Shown here one piece after another: positions 62,121 to 64,000 of a stretch of DNA of 64,000 nt. Made by a program: the position numbers and the translations under genes. Every line of letters starts with the position of its first letter. The stretch's first letter is position 1. The DNA comes from Lunularia cruciata. Its lineage: Eukaryota; Streptophyta; Marchantiopsida; Lunulariales; Lunulariaceae. Location of the stretch: NCBI GenBank assembly GCA_948567375.1, contig OX419757.1:50837665-50901664 (forward strand), in the 5' to 3' direction. The notes under the pieces are model-generated. The model made no database searches, was not told where the DNA came from, and saw only the letters and a program-made list of their open reading frames with translations.

Positions 62121-63480
62121 AAATCCACTATGGTGATGGGTGATAAAAAAAGGAAGTCCCTTGTGTAAGAACTTGACAACTAAATGAGGAACCACTAAAA
62201 CCCATGCTATTATATGTGTTGCTTTTGTTGTAACCTCTTTCTCTATGAGGTCACATCTGCCCATGATTATGCGATGAGCTATATGTTGGTTATACCACTC
62301 ATTTGAGAGACATGGGAGCATACATGGCCCTAAGATTGTGAAGAAATTATGTCAAATTGTGCTATCAAAAATCCACAAGTATGGCAATAGTGTCTTTGTC
62401 GGCAAGAAAGTTTATGATAAATATAACACCCTAAGGGAGTTAAGACAATGTAAGAATAGAATATGCCATATGAGCTATGGCTTGAAATTAGATATCTAAG
62501 ATGAATGAACTTCAAAAATTCCCTCCTAGAGGAAAGCCCAAATCTCTGAAACCACCTATGTGGAATTGGAATCTTGGTGGGAAGTCAAATTTGGGCTCTT
62601 GTTCCAATCTTGAAGATGCAAACAAGTGATCTCCTCAATTAGTGGTGCATGTGTAGAGCAAAAAAGCACTTTAGAATCAAGTGGAAAGAGGCTACCGTGT
62701 TGGATAAAAAGAAAGATAGGAAGACCACATCAAGTCGCACAAGGAAAAGACGTAAGGGATAAATGGTGCTAAGAAAAAATGGTATTGGTAAGAGGAATCT
62801 GCCTACAACATCTAAGATATTAGAGCTATGCAAGTTTTATGGTCTACAAATATTTGGAGCATCTAGAGAAGCATCACTTAGTGTGATTGCACCAACTAAT
62901 GATCTCTACAGAGCAATGAACACATTGTCTAAAGTATGATGTAAAATATGAGAATGCAAATGGTATCCCTAATTCTAAAATTATATGTCCTTATGCACTC
63001 CTAAAAGAATATGTCAAATGTTACATCAATCACTCCATATAAATCCAAGGCTAGAGGAATAAAGATATGATCTTATTGCATACCCTTATACTTGGATACC
63101 TTGCTTGTTGCCGTTCCACTTGCTGCCCATCAAGGAAGATGTGTGATCATTCTTTTGAAACTATGTCACATATTAGAGTCCATAACCACAACATCTGCTT
63201 CTATCACCCAATCATCTTGTATCAAGTATAAGTCTACATTGACTTGTGTTATCTACAAATCATACCAATGCTCCTTTTAAGCAAGGTATCTACTCTCTTA
63301 TGCCATGGAAAACACTATATCCTTGATAGCATTGGGGGTAGCTATCATATGTCCTCTAAAAGGATACCATGTCATATGGACTGCTATTGCATCTAGTGTA
63401 GAACAAAACTCACAAATGAGTAAGGAAGATGTAGATAGGTGACCAAACCTAAGCTAAACCTCATTGATGTAGATAAAGTA
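62121..63480 (-). mobile_element. LINE remnant copy 2, right half
   Basis: Continues the alignment with copy 1 (about 1968-2640): CCCTTGTGTAAGAAC, GGAATTGGAATCTTGGTGGG and others. Beyond about 62760 the similarity to copy 1 is weak by eye, but no other family is recognisable. It ends against the chromovirus LTR at 63483. Confidence 0.55.
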
Positions 63481-63482
63481 AT

Positions 63483-63972
63483 TGTAAAAGACTAAGGAGA
63501 GAAATAAGAGAATGGAAGACCAGAGTGAAAGATCACATTGGGACTCTTGAATGAGAGAAACTCCAACATGAAACTCCAAAATCCAACATCTAACATGAGT
63601 TTAGGCTTTGGTATTTATAAGGAACATACAGGGCTCTTGAGAAGCTTATTAAAAGCCATATTCTTAGAGTGCAAGCTAACTAAGAAACTTCTCAAGAAGC
63701 TTCCTTCTACAAGTTGTATATTTGGTATGTAAGCTAAGCTAGTTGAGAAGCTTCCTAAGACTTTTTTCTACTAGAAACCACCTACTAGCATGCAAGCTAA
63801 GCTAGCCATGAAGCTTCATCCTAGAAGTCATCACTTGGTATGCAACTTACCCAATACTTGGAAGATACCAAGTAGTTTCCTAGATGTTTCTAGAATATTC
63901 TTGGCTAATTTGGCCTATTTGCTACTTTGTTAGTCTTGACTGATTCATATATAAACTCCATATTATTACACA
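63483..63972 (-). repeat. 3' LTR of a minus-strand chromovirus
   Basis: Reverse complement of the LTRs at 15143 and 20228. On the minus strand it starts TGTGTAATAATATGG and ends CTTTTACA. It is preceded by the purine tract CATAGGGGAA (63982-63973) and then by internal sequence ACATCACCAACTAAA like that before the 20228 LTR (ATATCACCAACTA). So it is a 3' LTR, and the element body lies beyond 64000. It has about 3.5 internal ~63-bp units. Confidence 0.85.
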
Positions 63973-64000
63973 TTCCCCTATGTTTAGTTGGTGATGTCTT
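63973..64000 (-). mobile_element. 3' end of a chromovirus body, cut by window edge
   Basis: Polypurine tract plus about 18 nt of internal sequence, collinear with the end of the 15-20 kb element. Confidence 0.75.

Noticed and set aside
1-64000. tRNA genes and rRNA
   Set aside because: Scanning by eye for GGTTCGANTCC-type B-boxes and conserved rRNA strings gave nothing that folds or matches.
1-64000. CRISPR arrays, bacterial operons or phage genes
   Set aside because: The direct repeats seen are two-unit tandem duplications without spacers, and the gene structure is eukaryotic with spliceosomal introns.

Overview
The window looks like nuclear DNA of a land plant. The evidence is one recognisable plant-type gene with small GT-AG introns, chromodomain Ty3/gypsy retrotransposons with a plant-like initiator-Met primer site, decayed LINEs, and many (TA)n tracts. 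The transposon-rich makeup and the long, Q/S-rich version of the gene make me favour a non-seed plant, perhaps a moss, but this is a weak inference.

Layout. 0.3-5.4 kb is a decayed minus-strand LINE carrying a solo LTR and a foreign reverse-transcriptase scrap. 5.7-10.2 kb is CpG-retaining DNA with no recognisable gene. 10.2-15.1 kb is AT-rich. 15.14-20.65 kb is a decayed chromovirus-type Ty3/gypsy element (gag, protease, RT, RNase H, integrase, chromodomain). 20.65-25.2 kb is AT-rich. 27.80-31.28 kb (minus strand) is the only intact protein gene I can model: six exons, 702 codons, an ASG1-like protein with a TRF2/HOY1 PH-like domain. Its leader and upstream CpG-rich DNA reach to about 36.5 kb. 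37.7-40.0 kb is a plus-strand LINE remnant. 40.1-44.6 kb is AT-rich. 44.6-51.2 kb is mixed DNA without recognisable genes. 51.4-63.5 kb is a second minus-strand LINE copy split by a 9.7-kb LTR retrotransposon. From 63.48 kb to the end is the 3' LTR of a chromovirus running off the window on the minus strand.

The most interesting object is the 52.40-62.12 kb Ty3/gypsy element. Between its protease and reverse transcriptase it carries a nearly complete cytosine-5 DNA methyltransferase domain, with recognisable motifs I, IV (Pro-Cys-Gln), VI (Glu-Asn-Val), VIII, the target-recognition stretch and X. The copy is dead (many stops, a few frameshifts, no integrase), but the architecture is clear. 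Retrotransposon-borne cytosine methyltransferases are known from Klebsormidium and dinoflagellates; such an element in this genome merits follow-up. Another solo LTR sits in its leader with a perfect 5-bp target duplication, so the insertion order can be read: LINE, then methyltransferase element, then solo-LTR family.

The transposons and AT-rich blocks are CpG-poor, and many stops look like C-to-T or G-to-A products of Gln, Arg and Trp codons, as expected of old methylated DNA. The blocks around the gene keep CpG.
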